Positions 38,904 through 47,830 of a stretch of DNA of 64,000 nucleotides are shown here, one piece after another. Made by a program: the position numbers and the translations under genes. Source of the stretch: Opitutia bacterium UBA7876. Its GTDB lineage: Bacteria; Verrucomicrobiota; Verrucomicrobiia; Opitutales; Seribacteraceae. The stretch is from NCBI GenBank assembly GCA_002500665.1, contig DLRY01000076.1, positions 47,599 to 111,598 on the forward strand. Direction: 5' to 3'. The notes beneath the pieces are model-generated. The model ran no database searches and was not told the DNA's origin. It was given only the letters and a program-made list of their open reading frames with translations. Positions within the stretch are counted from its first letter, which is position 1. The number at the start of each line of letters is the position of its first letter.

Positions 38904-38916
38904 ACCAGTTTTACCC

Positions 38917-39702
38917 ATGTTCAAAAGAATCATTGTTTTAGTATGCATGTTTACCTGCATCCACCTCGTCCGTGCTCACCGATTGGCCTGCAAGCCCTTG
39001 GAGTTCGACCTTGGGGATTCAAAATGCTTTGTGTTGGAGGCCAACGCGTCGTGGGATCAAAAGCCCTGGGTCTGGTACGCCCCTACTTTGCCCGCTCATC
39101 CGGATCGATCACATACCTGGTATATGGAACGTCTGCTCGCCAAGGGGATCAGCCTGGCCGGTTGCGACCAAGGGGAGGTGCGCGGTTCTCCCAGGAGCGT
39201 GGAAGTATTCACGAAGTTTTATCATGAAATGGTCGGGCGAGGGTATTCGAAAAAACCGGTTCTTCTCGGGCAGAGCCGGGGGGGCTTGATGATGCTAAGC
39301 TGGGCGGTGAAAAATCCGGACAGGGTAGGGGGCTTTGCCGGTATCTACCCGGTTCTGAACCTGCGGAGCTGGCCTATGAAGCGAAACCTCGGGCCGACTC
39401 TGGCGGATTTTGGGATGGATCGGGATGCCTTTTCCAAGGTCGTCGAGCAGCACAACCCGATCAATCACCTCGCCGGCTTGGCCAAAGCCAAGGTGCCCAT
39501 CTGCATCGTGCATGGTGATTCCGATCGGGTCGTTCCGTTCGAAGAGAACAGTGCGGTCGTGACCGAGCGTTACCGGAAATTGGGTGGAGAGGCTAAGATC
39601 AAGGTCATGGCCGGAAAGGGACACAAGGTCGACGACGATTTTTTCAAGTCTTCGGTCTTGCTCCAATTCATGACCAAACGGGCATCGGCGGGAGTAAATT
39701 GA
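38917..39702 (+). CDS. Exported alpha/beta hydrolase
   Basis: 261 residues with an N-terminal hydrophobic signal (RIIVLVCMFTCIHLVRA). Alpha/beta hydrolase fold: KPWVWYAPTLPAHPDRSHTW, the nucleophile elbow GQSRGGLMML (Ser), VGGFAGIYPVLNLRSWPMKR, then VPICIVHGDSDRVVPFEENS (acid Asp) and the His of GKGHKVDDDFF. The triad is complete. It resembles PVC proteins annotated as dienelactone hydrolase or prolyl oligopeptidase-like esterases; substrate unknown. It follows the phosphodiesterase by 13 bases, which suggests one transcript. Confidence 0.82.
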   Translation: MFKRIIVLVCMFTCIHLVRAHRLACKPLEFDLGDSKCFVLEANASWDQKPWVWYAPTLPAHPDRSHTWYMERLLAKGISLAGCDQGEVRGSPRSVEVFTKFYHEMVGRGYSKKPVLLGQSRGGLMMLSWAVKNPDRVGGFAGIYPVLNLRSWPMKRNLGPTLADFGMDRDAFSKVVEQHNPINHLAGLAKAKVPICIVHGDSDRVVPFEENSAVVTERYRKLGGEAKIKVMAGKGHKVDDDFFKSSVLLQFMTKRASAGVN

Positions 39703-39747
39703 ATTGATACAATCCCAAGATTTTGGCATCCAGATAAATTCTAAACT

Positions 39748-40476
39748 ATGATTCGACGATTTGCTCTAGTGTTCCTTCTTTCGTTCTCGTTTGCAAATTC
39801 CCACGGTACCGTAACCACGGAAAGTCCATTGACGGTGGGCGAGGGCAACTTCGAGCTTGAGTCCAGTCTGATTGACTGGAGAAGAGACGATGGAAGCCAT
39901 GCCCACGTACTTATGGCGACGGAGCTTACTTACGGCGTATCCGAGTCCGTCGACCTTCGCCTCTGGCTCGATGCCTACGCATGGGAGAACCCAAAGATCG
40001 GTAAGGCGGTGGAGGGCTTCGGTGACGTTCAATTGGGCGTCCACCGCAACCTATGGGGCAACGAAGGGGCGGGTTCGTCCTTTTCCCTTTTCCCTTTCCT
40101 AAAGATTCCTACCGGCGCCCGCTTGAGCAACGATCAGTGGGAGGGTGGTTTGACGCTTCCCTATGCCACTCAGCTTTCCTCGGGAGTGGGTCTCGGACTG
40201 ATGGTGCAATTCGGCGTCGTTTACGATGAGGTTGGCAAGGACCATGAACTGGATTTCCTACATTCGGCAATAATCAGCTTTGACCTGTCGGAGAACCTTG
40301 GTTCCTTCTTCGAATACGTCGGGGTCGAGGGCGACCCGTCCTACAAGGCCATCGCCTCGGCCGGCTTCATTTATGCGGTGGACGAGACTCTCTCTCTGGA
40401 CGCTGGAATCCAAGTCGGCTTGAACGATGCGGCGGAAGACGTCGGTTTGTTCTTTGGTTTCACCCGCAGATGGTAG
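39748..40476 (+). CDS. Outer-membrane beta-barrel, phenol_MetA_deg-like
   Basis: 242 residues with a signal peptide (RFALVFLLSFSFANSHG). The mature part is a run of alternating strands as in transporters of the MetA-pathway-of-phenol-degradation type: TVGEGNFELESSLIDWRRDD, VLMATELTYGVSESVDLRLW, GFGDVQLGVHRNLWG, SSFSLFPFLKIPTGA, GGLTLPYATQLSSGVGLGLM, HSAIISFDLSENLGSFFEYV, TLSLDAGIQVGLNDAAEDVG, and it ends with aromatic FTRRW. A C-terminal aromatic residue is typical for outer-membrane insertion by BAM. No substrate can be named. Confidence 0.8.
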   Translation: MIRRFALVFLLSFSFANSHGTVTTESPLTVGEGNFELESSLIDWRRDDGSHAHVLMATELTYGVSESVDLRLWLDAYAWENPKIGKAVEGFGDVQLGVHRNLWGNEGAGSSFSLFPFLKIPTGARLSNDQWEGGLTLPYATQLSSGVGLGLMVQFGVVYDEVGKDHELDFLHSAIISFDLSENLGSFFEYVGVEGDPSYKAIASAGFIYAVDETLSLDAGIQVGLNDAAEDVGLFFGFTRRW

Positions 40477-40558
40477 CCGTCCCGCTTGTCGGCTAAGAAA
40501 CCAATCAAACGAATGCTTTTGAGCTGAACCTTTGCCTGAGATGGTTTAGGTTGGATGC

Positions 40559-42583
40559 GTGAGTCCCAAACCCAAAACCGGTTTCCTTTTCAAGCTAGGG
40601 CTGATTTACTTGTCCACTCTCTCAACCTTCGGTGAGTCGGGGATACCATCTTTCGACGGAAAGGGTTCCGACCAAAATATAGGCGAATTTTGGAAAGGGT
40701 ACGATGCCCGCAAGGAACTACTAAGAGTTCGGGTTGTCGAAGCCTGGAAGACGGAGCAGGGCGAGGTAAGGCTCGTGCTTTATTCTTTGGGCAAGCTTCA
40801 AGGGAGCAACAAATCCGCCAGCCCCTATATTGCCGCCTATTTGGGTCTGCCCAAGGGCAAGGAGTCCAAGCCGGGCATCGTTCACGTTCACGGAGGCGGG
40901 CAACGGGCAAACCGCAAGCGGGTGGCGGATTGGATGACGATGGGATATGCATGCGTGAGCATCAATTGGGGGGGCAAAGTTTTGGAAAAAGCGGATACGC
41001 CCAACACGGACTGGGATGGTTTGGCGGCGGGCTTCATTCGTCAGGGGGTGACCAAGGCGGATCAACTGGATCATCACAACACCGTCAGGCCCGACCCCAA
41101 TACCCTCTTCAAAGAACCTCACCCCTTGAACAGCAGTTGGAACTTGATCTCGATTTGCGTGCGGCGGGCCCTGACGATGCTTGAGCAAACCGAAGGTGTA
41201 GACCCTGACCGGCTTGGTGTGGAGGGGCACTCGATGGGGGGGCGTTCCACCGTGATTTCATGCATCGACCCGCGGGTCAAGGCAGCCTCTCCTTCCGTAG
41301 GAGGGAGCGGATATCTCTACGATGACCTGTGGGGTTTGCCGGGGAGCGCCCGAAGGATGACCAAGGAAGACGGTTCGGCCCTTTATCGCAAATGTGTTTC
41401 CGCCCAGTCTCATTGGCCTCACGTCAAGGCCCCAATCCTTTTCCTCGGATCGACCAATGATTTCAATTCCCCGACGGAATGGGTGGTCAAGGGCATGTCC
41501 AAGTTGACTCCCGATACGCAAAGGATGCTCGTGTTGGCCCCTCATTTGAATCATCGCTTTACCGATCAAACCTCTGCCGCCCGTTTCATGTGGATGGAAG
41601 CCCACCTCAAGAAAAACTTTCGGTTTCCAAAGGTCTCAGCCGCGGAATTGGTTCTGGATACGGATAACGGAATTCCGCTCTTTCGGGTCCGTGTTGATCA
41701 ATCAAGCGGTTTGCCGGTGAAGGAAGTGGAGATCTACTACGGGTATGCCAGGGATCCGCGCATTCGTTTTTGGCGGAGCGCCGAGGTTAGAAAGTCCGGG
41801 GAGACGTACGAAGGGGAATGCCCGGTGTTCGATAGCGCAGAACCACTCTTTGCCTTTGCCAACCTTACCTACGGGATGCCCCGGGCGCTTCCGCCCCGTC
41901 CGGGAACCGAGGCGACCAAGCTTCTGACCCTCAGTTCCGAGTACCGGGCGGCTTATCCCGAGGATTTAAGGAAATCCAAAATCAAACCGACTGAAAGACC
42001 AAGTCGCTTGATCGATGATTTCTCAAGAGGTTGGCGGGACTGGTATCTTTTGAATCGGCGCAATTCCCATCATTGGCTTTATGCCACCCGCAAGATTGTC
42101 GACCCAGCGTGGATCGGGCCCAGGCAGGGTGAGCTCGGTGTGGAAATCGAAACTTTTGGAGACGGAAACCAGCTTGGCGTGCGGATCAACGTGAACGCGT
42201 GGCAAGGATACACCGGAAGACAAAAGGACACTTTCGTGGCCTTGGTCGACTTGCCTAAGGCCGGTCTGCACAAACTGCGCTTGCCTGTCTCCCAATTCAG
42301 AAACTCATCAGGGGTCGTGATGAAGGATTGGGACGAAGCGACCGAGCTCCTCTTTTCCCCGGCCAACCGCACGGAGGATCCGCGCGCCAGGAAGAGCAAT
42401 TGGAACGGCAAGCCCCCTAGTCTTGCGAAACTTGAATGGGTTGGCGGAAAGATGATTGCTCGTCCGCATCCCCATCAAAGGAGAGGAAAGATCGAACCCG
42501 GAACCCGGGTCTCCTTTGACGAGGAATTCCAGGATGCGATCGAGGATTCCGTCGAGCTTGAAAAATTGGACGAAAAGCGGTGA
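40559..42583 (+). CDS. Large secreted alpha/beta hydrolase/esterase-like protein
   Basis: 674 residues from a GTG at 40559 with a hydrophobic N-terminus (FLFKLGLIYLSTLSTFG). The hydrolase domain (about 90-370) shows GIVHVHGGGQRANRKRVADW, MGYACVSINWGGKV, nucleophile elbow GVEGHSMGGRSTVISCIDPR and KAPILFLGSTNDFNSP (acid), then PHLNHRFTD (His). It resembles acetyl xylan esterase/dienelactone hydrolase-like PVC proteins. Residues about 380-640 are beta-rich (ELVLDTDNGIPLFRVRVDQS, KVEIEVEIYYGY-type strands, DDFSRGWRDWYLLN) and may form two sandwich domains that bind glycan. Converges on the cytochrome gene with 13 bases between the stop codons. Confidence 0.75.
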   Translation: MSPKPKTGFLFKLGLIYLSTLSTFGESGIPSFDGKGSDQNIGEFWKGYDARKELLRVRVVEAWKTEQGEVRLVLYSLGKLQGSNKSASPYIAAYLGLPKGKESKPGIVHVHGGGQRANRKRVADWMTMGYACVSINWGGKVLEKADTPNTDWDGLAAGFIRQGVTKADQLDHHNTVRPDPNTLFKEPHPLNSSWNLISICVRRALTMLEQTEGVDPDRLGVEGHSMGGRSTVISCIDPRVKAASPSVGGSGYLYDDLWGLPGSARRMTKEDGSALYRKCVSAQSHWPHVKAPILFLGSTNDFNSPTEWVVKGMSKLTPDTQRMLVLAPHLNHRFTDQTSAARFMWMEAHLKKNFRFPKVSAAELVLDTDNGIPLFRVRVDQSSGLPVKEVEIYYGYARDPRIRFWRSAEVRKSGETYEGECPVFDSAEPLFAFANLTYGMPRALPPRPGTEATKLLTLSSEYRAAYPEDLRKSKIKPTERPSRLIDDFSRGWRDWYLLNRRNSHHWLYATRKIVDPAWIGPRQGELGVEIETFGDGNQLGVRINVNAWQGYTGRQKDTFVALVDLPKAGLHKLRLPVSQFRNSSGVVMKDWDEATELLFSPANRTEDPRARKSNWNGKPPSLAKLEWVGGKMIARPHPHQRRGKIEPGTRVSFDEEFQDAIEDSVELEKLDEKR

Positions 42584-42596
42584 TCCCTCTTCCAGG

Positions 42597-45419
42597 TTAT
42601 TCGTAGAACGAGACGATTCCGTTTTCTTTGATTTTCTTGGTGAAGGTCTTCCCCTTGTGTTTGTAGGTGAGGTGTAAAACCTTGAATATTCCTCCGGCAG
42701 GATCTCTGCCCACCAATTTGTTCGTAATGGCAAAATCGTACTGCCAGGCGTCCAGTTGCCTCTGGATGACTTTCCTAACGTCCATCTGCTTCTTGGGGTT
42801 GCCGTCCTCGCCGTACATGGCGCTGATCAGCTCAACCTCCAATTTCTTGCCAGAGCGGTAAACCTTGTGCCTGGGGTCTCCTCCCGAAACGAAGTAGGCA
42901 ACGAGATCCTTCAATTCCTCGGCATTCATCGAGTTGATCAACCCGCCCGGCATCATCGAAATCTTGGATCCCTTTTTCGAGGCCACTTCCGATTTCTTGA
43001 CCTTCTTGAGCTTTAAAGGTTCGAGACCGGACTGTACCAAGGAATAGGAGTCTTTTTCATCGACGACAATGCGCCCCATGACCACCGAGCCGTCCTTCAT
43101 CTTTAGCTCATGTTGTTCGAACTGGTCGGAAACCACGAGGTTGGGCTGCAAGGTGGATTCGAGGATCGATTTGTAGTCGCTTCGCTTGGCCAGGTTGGTC
43201 AAGTCAGGGCCGCTTCCGCCCCCTTCCATTCCGAAGCGGTGGCAAGCCACGCAGAGTCCTGCGGAGAACATCTTTTTTCCATTGGCAAGGCTTCGTCCGA
43301 CAAGCGGTTCTTCGTTGAGCATTTTCACGGCGGAATCAACCGTCCAGGCAACTCCTGGACCTTTGGCCTTGGGCAGTTTGGAAATGTCGATGCTCTTGAT
43401 TTCGCCCATCAGGTATTGGAGGTATACCTTGTCCTTTTCGGGTACGGAGGCGATTGCGGATTCGCGGATTTTCTGGATGTAGCCGGCAAACATGTTTCCT
43501 CCCTTTTTGGTCATGAGGGTCTTCAGTTCTCCGAGGTAGGCCTTGCGATGCTCCATCGTCCATCCATCCTGCACGTCCTTAAGGCAAAAGAGGAAATGAA
43601 TGTTGAGGATGTTGGGGTTTGATTCCATCGAGCTGAGGATTCTGCCGCCATAGCCTTTGTTGCGCTTCATGACCTCGGCGTCGAAGTCGGGCACATTGGC
43701 CTTGGTGGTTTGCATGAGGGCGACGGTCTTCTTGACAACCGAGGGGTGCTGTAGGTAGCAGAGCACGCGACAGAGTTCCTCGTTCAAATTGTCGTCTTTG
43801 GCCGGATAATGTGGATCCAATTGATCTCCGATCGCCTTGATCTGATCGTCTTCGGGTTTGCCGCCTCGGCTCATCACAACTGCATAGGTGCGGATAAGGG
43901 CGAGTTTGCCTGTCTTGTCCAGGTTTTCGAACTCGACCTCGAGAAGGCGCTTGATACTTGGTTTCAAGCTGCCCTTGAGATCCGAGCGGGCCAGGCCGAG
44001 CAGGGCGTGGACGGCAGCCAGATCGCTTTTCTCAGAGTATGCCTTTTCGGCCCAGCTTTGGGGGTCCTGCCACTCGATGGCGATACGAGCGGCATAGCGC
44101 AGGTGATAGTCTTTGCTGCTCAAATAGGGCCAGGCGGTATCAATTGCCTTGGGGTCGGGATGACCGTGAAATTCTTCAAGCATATGGCGAGTTTTGCGGG
44201 CCTTGGCGTGTACGCTGGTGGTATCGAGTTTGGACAATTCGGTAGAAGCCGAGCCCTTGTAGGACACCCGATAAAGAGAGGACTGACCCCCTCGTCCACC
44301 GACGCAGAAGTACATGTTGCCGTCCGGACCGACGTCGACGTCGGTGAGGGCGAGCGAGCCCTTGGTGTTGGAGATGAACTCGCGCTTTTCTCCAATATAG
44401 GACGAGCCGTTGGGCTTCAGGTGGATGGAAAACATCGTTGCGAAAGTCCAGTCGCAAATAAAGAGGGCATCCCGATAATGGGTGGGAAATTTTGCCTTGG
44501 TTCCTGCGATCACACCAGTCGGACAACCCGGACCGACGTCCACGACCGAACCGACGGTGTCCGGGAAGTATTTGCGCCACTTCTTGGAAGTCGCCCGCCA
44601 GCCGCTTTCACCGCCTGACACAGCGTGATTGACACGAGTGGGACGGTACCAAGGGGCCCCGATATCCCATTCCATGTCGGCATCGTATACGAAGAGTTCT
44701 CCATCCCGGTTTAAGCCAAAGTCAACCGGGTTGCGGTAGCCCATGTTGTGCATTTCCCGTTTCTTTCCGTCCGGGCTTATTTTCATTACCCAACCACCGG
44801 GAGCCTTGCCATGGGACATGTGTCCGTATGCATAATTTTTCAAGAGGACGTCGTCTTTCCAATTGGTGCGGATTCGAGAATACTCGAATGCAGGAGGTTT
44901 CGTGGCGTTGCCGGCGATTACGAACAGGCTCTTTCCGTCGGGGGAAACGACAATGGAATGAGGGCCGTGTTCCCCGCCTCCCGCCATCTTGCAAAGGAAT
45001 TCAGTCGGGCCCAATTCCCCGTTTGGCAGAACCTTGGCCCGGGAAAAGGTGCGGTTGCCCATCATGTAGAGGTGGCCAAAGGCGTAGAGCATGCCCCACT
45101 GGGAGGACTTGACGTTGAGTTTCTTGATCTTGCTTTCGTCGAAATCCTGTCCCGGCTTGGGTATCTCGATGGAGAAGGTCCCGGCTTTTCCCTGGTCGGA
45201 AACCGTCAACCGACCCTTGCCGTCGAAGGCCATCGCAATCCAGGATCCGTATTTTTTCTTGTCTACCTTGTAGACGAGATCCACTTCGAAACCCGGGGGT
45301 ACGTTCAGGCCCGTGGATTTGTCCTCGACGGATTTTTCCATGGGCGGGAGAGAGTATTTGCCGAAAGCGCTGGAACAGGCGAGCAAAAGCACGAGGATAG
45401 TCAGTCTTGAGATGGGCAT
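42597..45419 (-). CDS. PVC-type beta-propeller dehydrogenase with haem c domain
   Basis: 940 residues with a signal (LTILVLLLACSSAFG). Parts: propeller (about 30-390; PPGFEVDLVYKVDKKKYGSW, FLCKMAGGGEHGPHSIVVSP, DMEWDIGAPWYRPTRVNHAV, FICDWTFATMFSIHLKPNGS, FCVGGRGGQSSLYRVSYKGS); HEAT-like helices (about 410-690); a Planctomycete-type haem-binding domain (about 710-840) with CVACH near residues 723-727 and a downstream GSKISMMPGGLINSM that supplies an axial Met; a last small domain (VIQRQLDAWQYDFAITNKL). The paralogue at 18658-21549 shares the propeller and helices but ends in a blue-copper domain. Predicted to oxidise a sugar or alcohol in the periplasm; substrate unknown. Confidence 0.9.
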   Translation of the reverse strand: MPISRLTILVLLLACSSAFGKYSLPPMEKSVEDKSTGLNVPPGFEVDLVYKVDKKKYGSWIAMAFDGKGRLTVSDQGKAGTFSIEIPKPGQDFDESKIKKLNVKSSQWGMLYAFGHLYMMGNRTFSRAKVLPNGELGPTEFLCKMAGGGEHGPHSIVVSPDGKSLFVIAGNATKPPAFEYSRIRTNWKDDVLLKNYAYGHMSHGKAPGGWVMKISPDGKKREMHNMGYRNPVDFGLNRDGELFVYDADMEWDIGAPWYRPTRVNHAVSGGESGWRATSKKWRKYFPDTVGSVVDVGPGCPTGVIAGTKAKFPTHYRDALFICDWTFATMFSIHLKPNGSSYIGEKREFISNTKGSLALTDVDVGPDGNMYFCVGGRGGQSSLYRVSYKGSASTELSKLDTTSVHAKARKTRHMLEEFHGHPDPKAIDTAWPYLSSKDYHLRYAARIAIEWQDPQSWAEKAYSEKSDLAAVHALLGLARSDLKGSLKPSIKRLLEVEFENLDKTGKLALIRTYAVVMSRGGKPEDDQIKAIGDQLDPHYPAKDDNLNEELCRVLCYLQHPSVVKKTVALMQTTKANVPDFDAEVMKRNKGYGGRILSSMESNPNILNIHFLFCLKDVQDGWTMEHRKAYLGELKTLMTKKGGNMFAGYIQKIRESAIASVPEKDKVYLQYLMGEIKSIDISKLPKAKGPGVAWTVDSAVKMLNEEPLVGRSLANGKKMFSAGLCVACHRFGMEGGGSGPDLTNLAKRSDYKSILESTLQPNLVVSDQFEQHELKMKDGSVVMGRIVVDEKDSYSLVQSGLEPLKLKKVKKSEVASKKGSKISMMPGGLINSMNAEELKDLVAYFVSGGDPRHKVYRSGKKLEVELISAMYGEDGNPKKQMDVRKVIQRQLDAWQYDFAITNKLVGRDPAGGIFKVLHLTYKHKGKTFTKKIKENGIVSFYE

Positions 45420-45492
45420 GAGCGAATCCTGAGTTTAGGTAGATGGGTGCTGAAAGGCATAGCACCGATGGGATTTATCCTCCAGACCTTTT

Positions 45493-46368
45493 TCAGTCCT
45501 TGGAGAAGATTTGCTCGATGAACTCGGCGCTGCTCATTTCCGGTTGTTCGTTTTCAGCGACGGAGAGGTGGCATGGGATGCCGACCTTTTCGCACTTCTC
45601 CTTCAGGAGGCGTCCGAATCCGGCGTGGTGGATGCCATCCCCCTTGACGACCGGGACGGGGGCGGGCTTTCCGTACCGGATCCATACGGGAGGGTCGTCC
45701 TTGGAGACGTGAGTGAGGGGGGAGCACTCAAGGGAGAGCTTTTTGTACTTGTCCCAGTCCTTCATGAGCTGTTCGTGGCTGGATGCGCCAAGGGTTTTCC
45801 AGATCATGGGGTGGCGGATGCAAGCCAAGCCGATCCTCTTCTCCAACAAGAACGGATCGAGTGTCGTTTGCCCGCCCATGGCCACCGCTCCGCAGACCCG
45901 TGATGATTGGCGAAGCACGGGATCCTTGCTCTTGGGGTCAGCCATGTCGTCATGGTATGCGAGCCACATGCTCGACGCGCCCCCGGCCGAACCTCCCGTC
46001 ACCGCGATTCGCTTGGGATCGAAGTTCCATTCCTTGGCCATGGTCCGCAAAAACTGGATGGCCCGGGCGGCGTCATGAACGGCAGCGGGCAGAAGTTCGG
46101 TGCCGGCCAGGCGATAGTCGGTGGACGCATAGCTGTAACCTTGCTTGAGCTGGCTGGCTCCCACGGTTTCGTGTTTCTTTCCTCCCAGCCATCCTCCGCC
46201 ATGGATATGGACGAGGAGGGGAGTGGGTTTCTTGGAATCAATCTTCCAAAAATTAAGGATCATGTCCTTGTGCGGCCCGTAGGATACCTGCTTATAGGTA
46301 GGCTCGACCTTCTGAGCGAAAAGCGGGGACAAGACAAACAAGGTGAGGAAAGAGCATAGGTACTTCAT
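45493..46368 (-). CDS. Exported alpha/beta hydrolase (esterase/lipase-like)
   Basis: 291 residues with a signal (LCSFLTLFVLSPLFAQ). Hormone-sensitive-lipase/BD-FAE type: TPLLVHIHGGGWLGGKKHET (HGGGW oxyanion motif), SYASTDYRLAGTELLPAAVH, DAARAIQFLRTMAKEWNFDP, nucleophile elbow AVTGGSAGGASSMWLAYHDD, WIRYGKPAPVPVVKGDG and IHHAGFGRLLKEKCEKVGI. The catalytic Ser is in GGSAGG and the His in IHHAGF. Likely releases acyl groups from a glycan or ester. Part of the minus-strand glycan locus, between the cytochrome dehydrogenase and the pyrophosphorylase. Confidence 0.86.
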   Translation of the reverse strand: MKYLCSFLTLFVLSPLFAQKVEPTYKQVSYGPHKDMILNFWKIDSKKPTPLLVHIHGGGWLGGKKHETVGASQLKQGYSYASTDYRLAGTELLPAAVHDAARAIQFLRTMAKEWNFDPKRIAVTGGSAGGASSMWLAYHDDMADPKSKDPVLRQSSRVCGAVAMGGQTTLDPFLLEKRIGLACIRHPMIWKTLGASSHEQLMKDWDKYKKLSLECSPLTHVSKDDPPVWIRYGKPAPVPVVKGDGIHHAGFGRLLKEKCEKVGIPCHLSVAENEQPEMSSAEFIEQIFSKD

Positions 46369-46389
46369 CCCCTCTTTATCGAGTTTTCC

Positions 46390-47748
46390 CTAGCCCAAGT
46401 AAATCAAATCCGCATCGAGGTCGTACTCTCCCAGATCGGCTTGAGCAAGGTGGCGTTCGTTGGGAAAGGCCTGGGGGCAGATTTCCACGATTGCGTCTTC
46501 CTTGACGGCATGCCCCGCGTTTCGGAGCCAACGCTTGGCCCGCTTGACTTGGTCGGCCTGCGAACTTTCCAGTGAATCGACCCCCGTCCTGTTCTTAACC
46601 GGGGAAAATTCCTCCAACCTGTCGGCTTCCAGGATGAGGGGGTTTCGGGCTAAGGGGAGGGCGTCGAAGACGAAGGTCTCGAATTTGACCGCATTGGGCT
46701 CTTGGGGAGTGATGGCTTCTCCCTTCTCGTCCAAATGGGCGACTTTCTTCTCCGCCCGATGGTAGGGCAACTTGATTTCACCGCTCGCGAATTGCTCGAT
46801 AAAGTCACGGCGGAGGACGTGTATGGCGGGGCTGCCGGCCCGGTACTTGATCCGCCCTTTCCCATCCTTCTCGAGGGCTTTCTCCTCGGGCAGGTCGGAA
46901 TACTCGATAATCGCCACCCGGTCCCCGATGGATACGAAGTTGCCCAATTTTTCAAAGGGGCCGGTCTTGGTAAGGGAGCGGCTGGACATATCGGAGCTTT
47001 GTAGGTCATGCAGGCCGATGAAGAGGGGGTTGATCACGCTGACCAAGGGGTTGTCGACCTGAAAGTAGGAGACGTGCTCAACTCCTCTCTCGGCCATCTC
47101 GGTAACGGAACCGGAATCAATCAATGCCTTGAGGGATCCGCCATGACCGTTGGGGGACAGGGCCAGGCTGTCGCTCTCCGCCAACAGGAGGTTGCCATCA
47201 AAATCGGTGGCCGGCATTACGCCTTGAGAGAAGAACTTCAGGTTCTCCATCCCGAGACCGTAAAACTTCTTTTCCTCGAAATGGGCTACTGTGGCCTCAA
47301 GGTTCAGCGGGCTGCACATAACGTACCAGGGAATGGCTACCCCGTGCTTCTCGGAAACCCCCAGGATTTGTTCGGCGAAGAGCTGAAAGAGGGGCTTCCC
47401 CTTGATCGGGCTTACCGGGAGCGTGCCCTTTGGGCCATCATATCCAAGACGAGTTCCCTGCCCTCCGGCAACGGTGAAGGCGGCGGTCTTGCCGGCCCGA
47501 ACGAGGCTCTCCCCGTGTTCCAGTGCCTGGGCGTAGAGCTTTTCCTGCCCGGAATCTTCCGGCTCTATGGTGAGATATTCGGCTGGCCCGTAGGTTTCCG
47601 GCAACCCGCTTTCCTCCTTCTTGAAAATGCATTCCTCGAGGGCCGCCTCGAGCTCGCTCCAGTCGAGGGCATCGACTTGCCCGGCCAATCGGGGTCTTCC
47701 CGCCGCCAGCTCCTCCATGCGGAGCTTGTTTGTTTCGATTACTTCCAT
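46390..47748 (-). CDS. UDP-sugar pyrophosphorylase (UDPGP/UAP1 family)
   Basis: Makes a UDP-sugar (probably UDP-N-acetylglucosamine or UDP-glucose) from UTP and a sugar 1-phosphate, in the cytoplasm. 452 residues from the ATG at 47748; a TTG at 47787 would add 13. The nucleotide loop is AAFTVAGGQGTRLGYDGPKG, followed by TLPVSPIKGKPLFQLFAEQI, YVMCSPLNLEATVAHFEEKK, FYGLGMENLKFFSQGVMPAT, LSPNGHGGSLKALIDSG and VSYFQVDNPLVSVINPLFIG. This is the eukaryote-like UDPGP family rather than GlmU. The VDNPL and NGHGG motifs fit UAP1/AGX-type enzymes. With nagA and nagB nearby it hints at amino-sugar metabolism. Its substrate is not certain from sequence. Confidence 0.85.
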   Translation of the reverse strand: MEVIETNKLRMEELAAGRPRLAGQVDALDWSELEAALEECIFKKEESGLPETYGPAEYLTIEPEDSGQEKLYAQALEHGESLVRAGKTAAFTVAGGQGTRLGYDGPKGTLPVSPIKGKPLFQLFAEQILGVSEKHGVAIPWYVMCSPLNLEATVAHFEEKKFYGLGMENLKFFSQGVMPATDFDGNLLLAESDSLALSPNGHGGSLKALIDSGSVTEMAERGVEHVSYFQVDNPLVSVINPLFIGLHDLQSSDMSSRSLTKTGPFEKLGNFVSIGDRVAIIEYSDLPEEKALEKDGKGRIKYRAGSPAIHVLRRDFIEQFASGEIKLPYHRAEKKVAHLDEKGEAITPQEPNAVKFETFVFDALPLARNPLILEADRLEEFSPVKNRTGVDSLESSQADQVKRAKRWLRNAGHAVKEDAIVEICPQAFPNERHLAQADLGEYDLDADLIYLG

Positions 47749-47830
47749 CTCGGACCCATTTTTAACCAGCTGTTCCGGGGCTGGCAATTTTCAATAAGCG
47801 CCAAATACGTCCCGGATCCGTCCGAGCCTC

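Noticed and set aside
45446..45466. Hairpin GGTGCT/AGCACC between the esterase and the cytochrome gene
   Set aside because: Only six pairs, no T run, inside a same-strand run of genes; probably chance.
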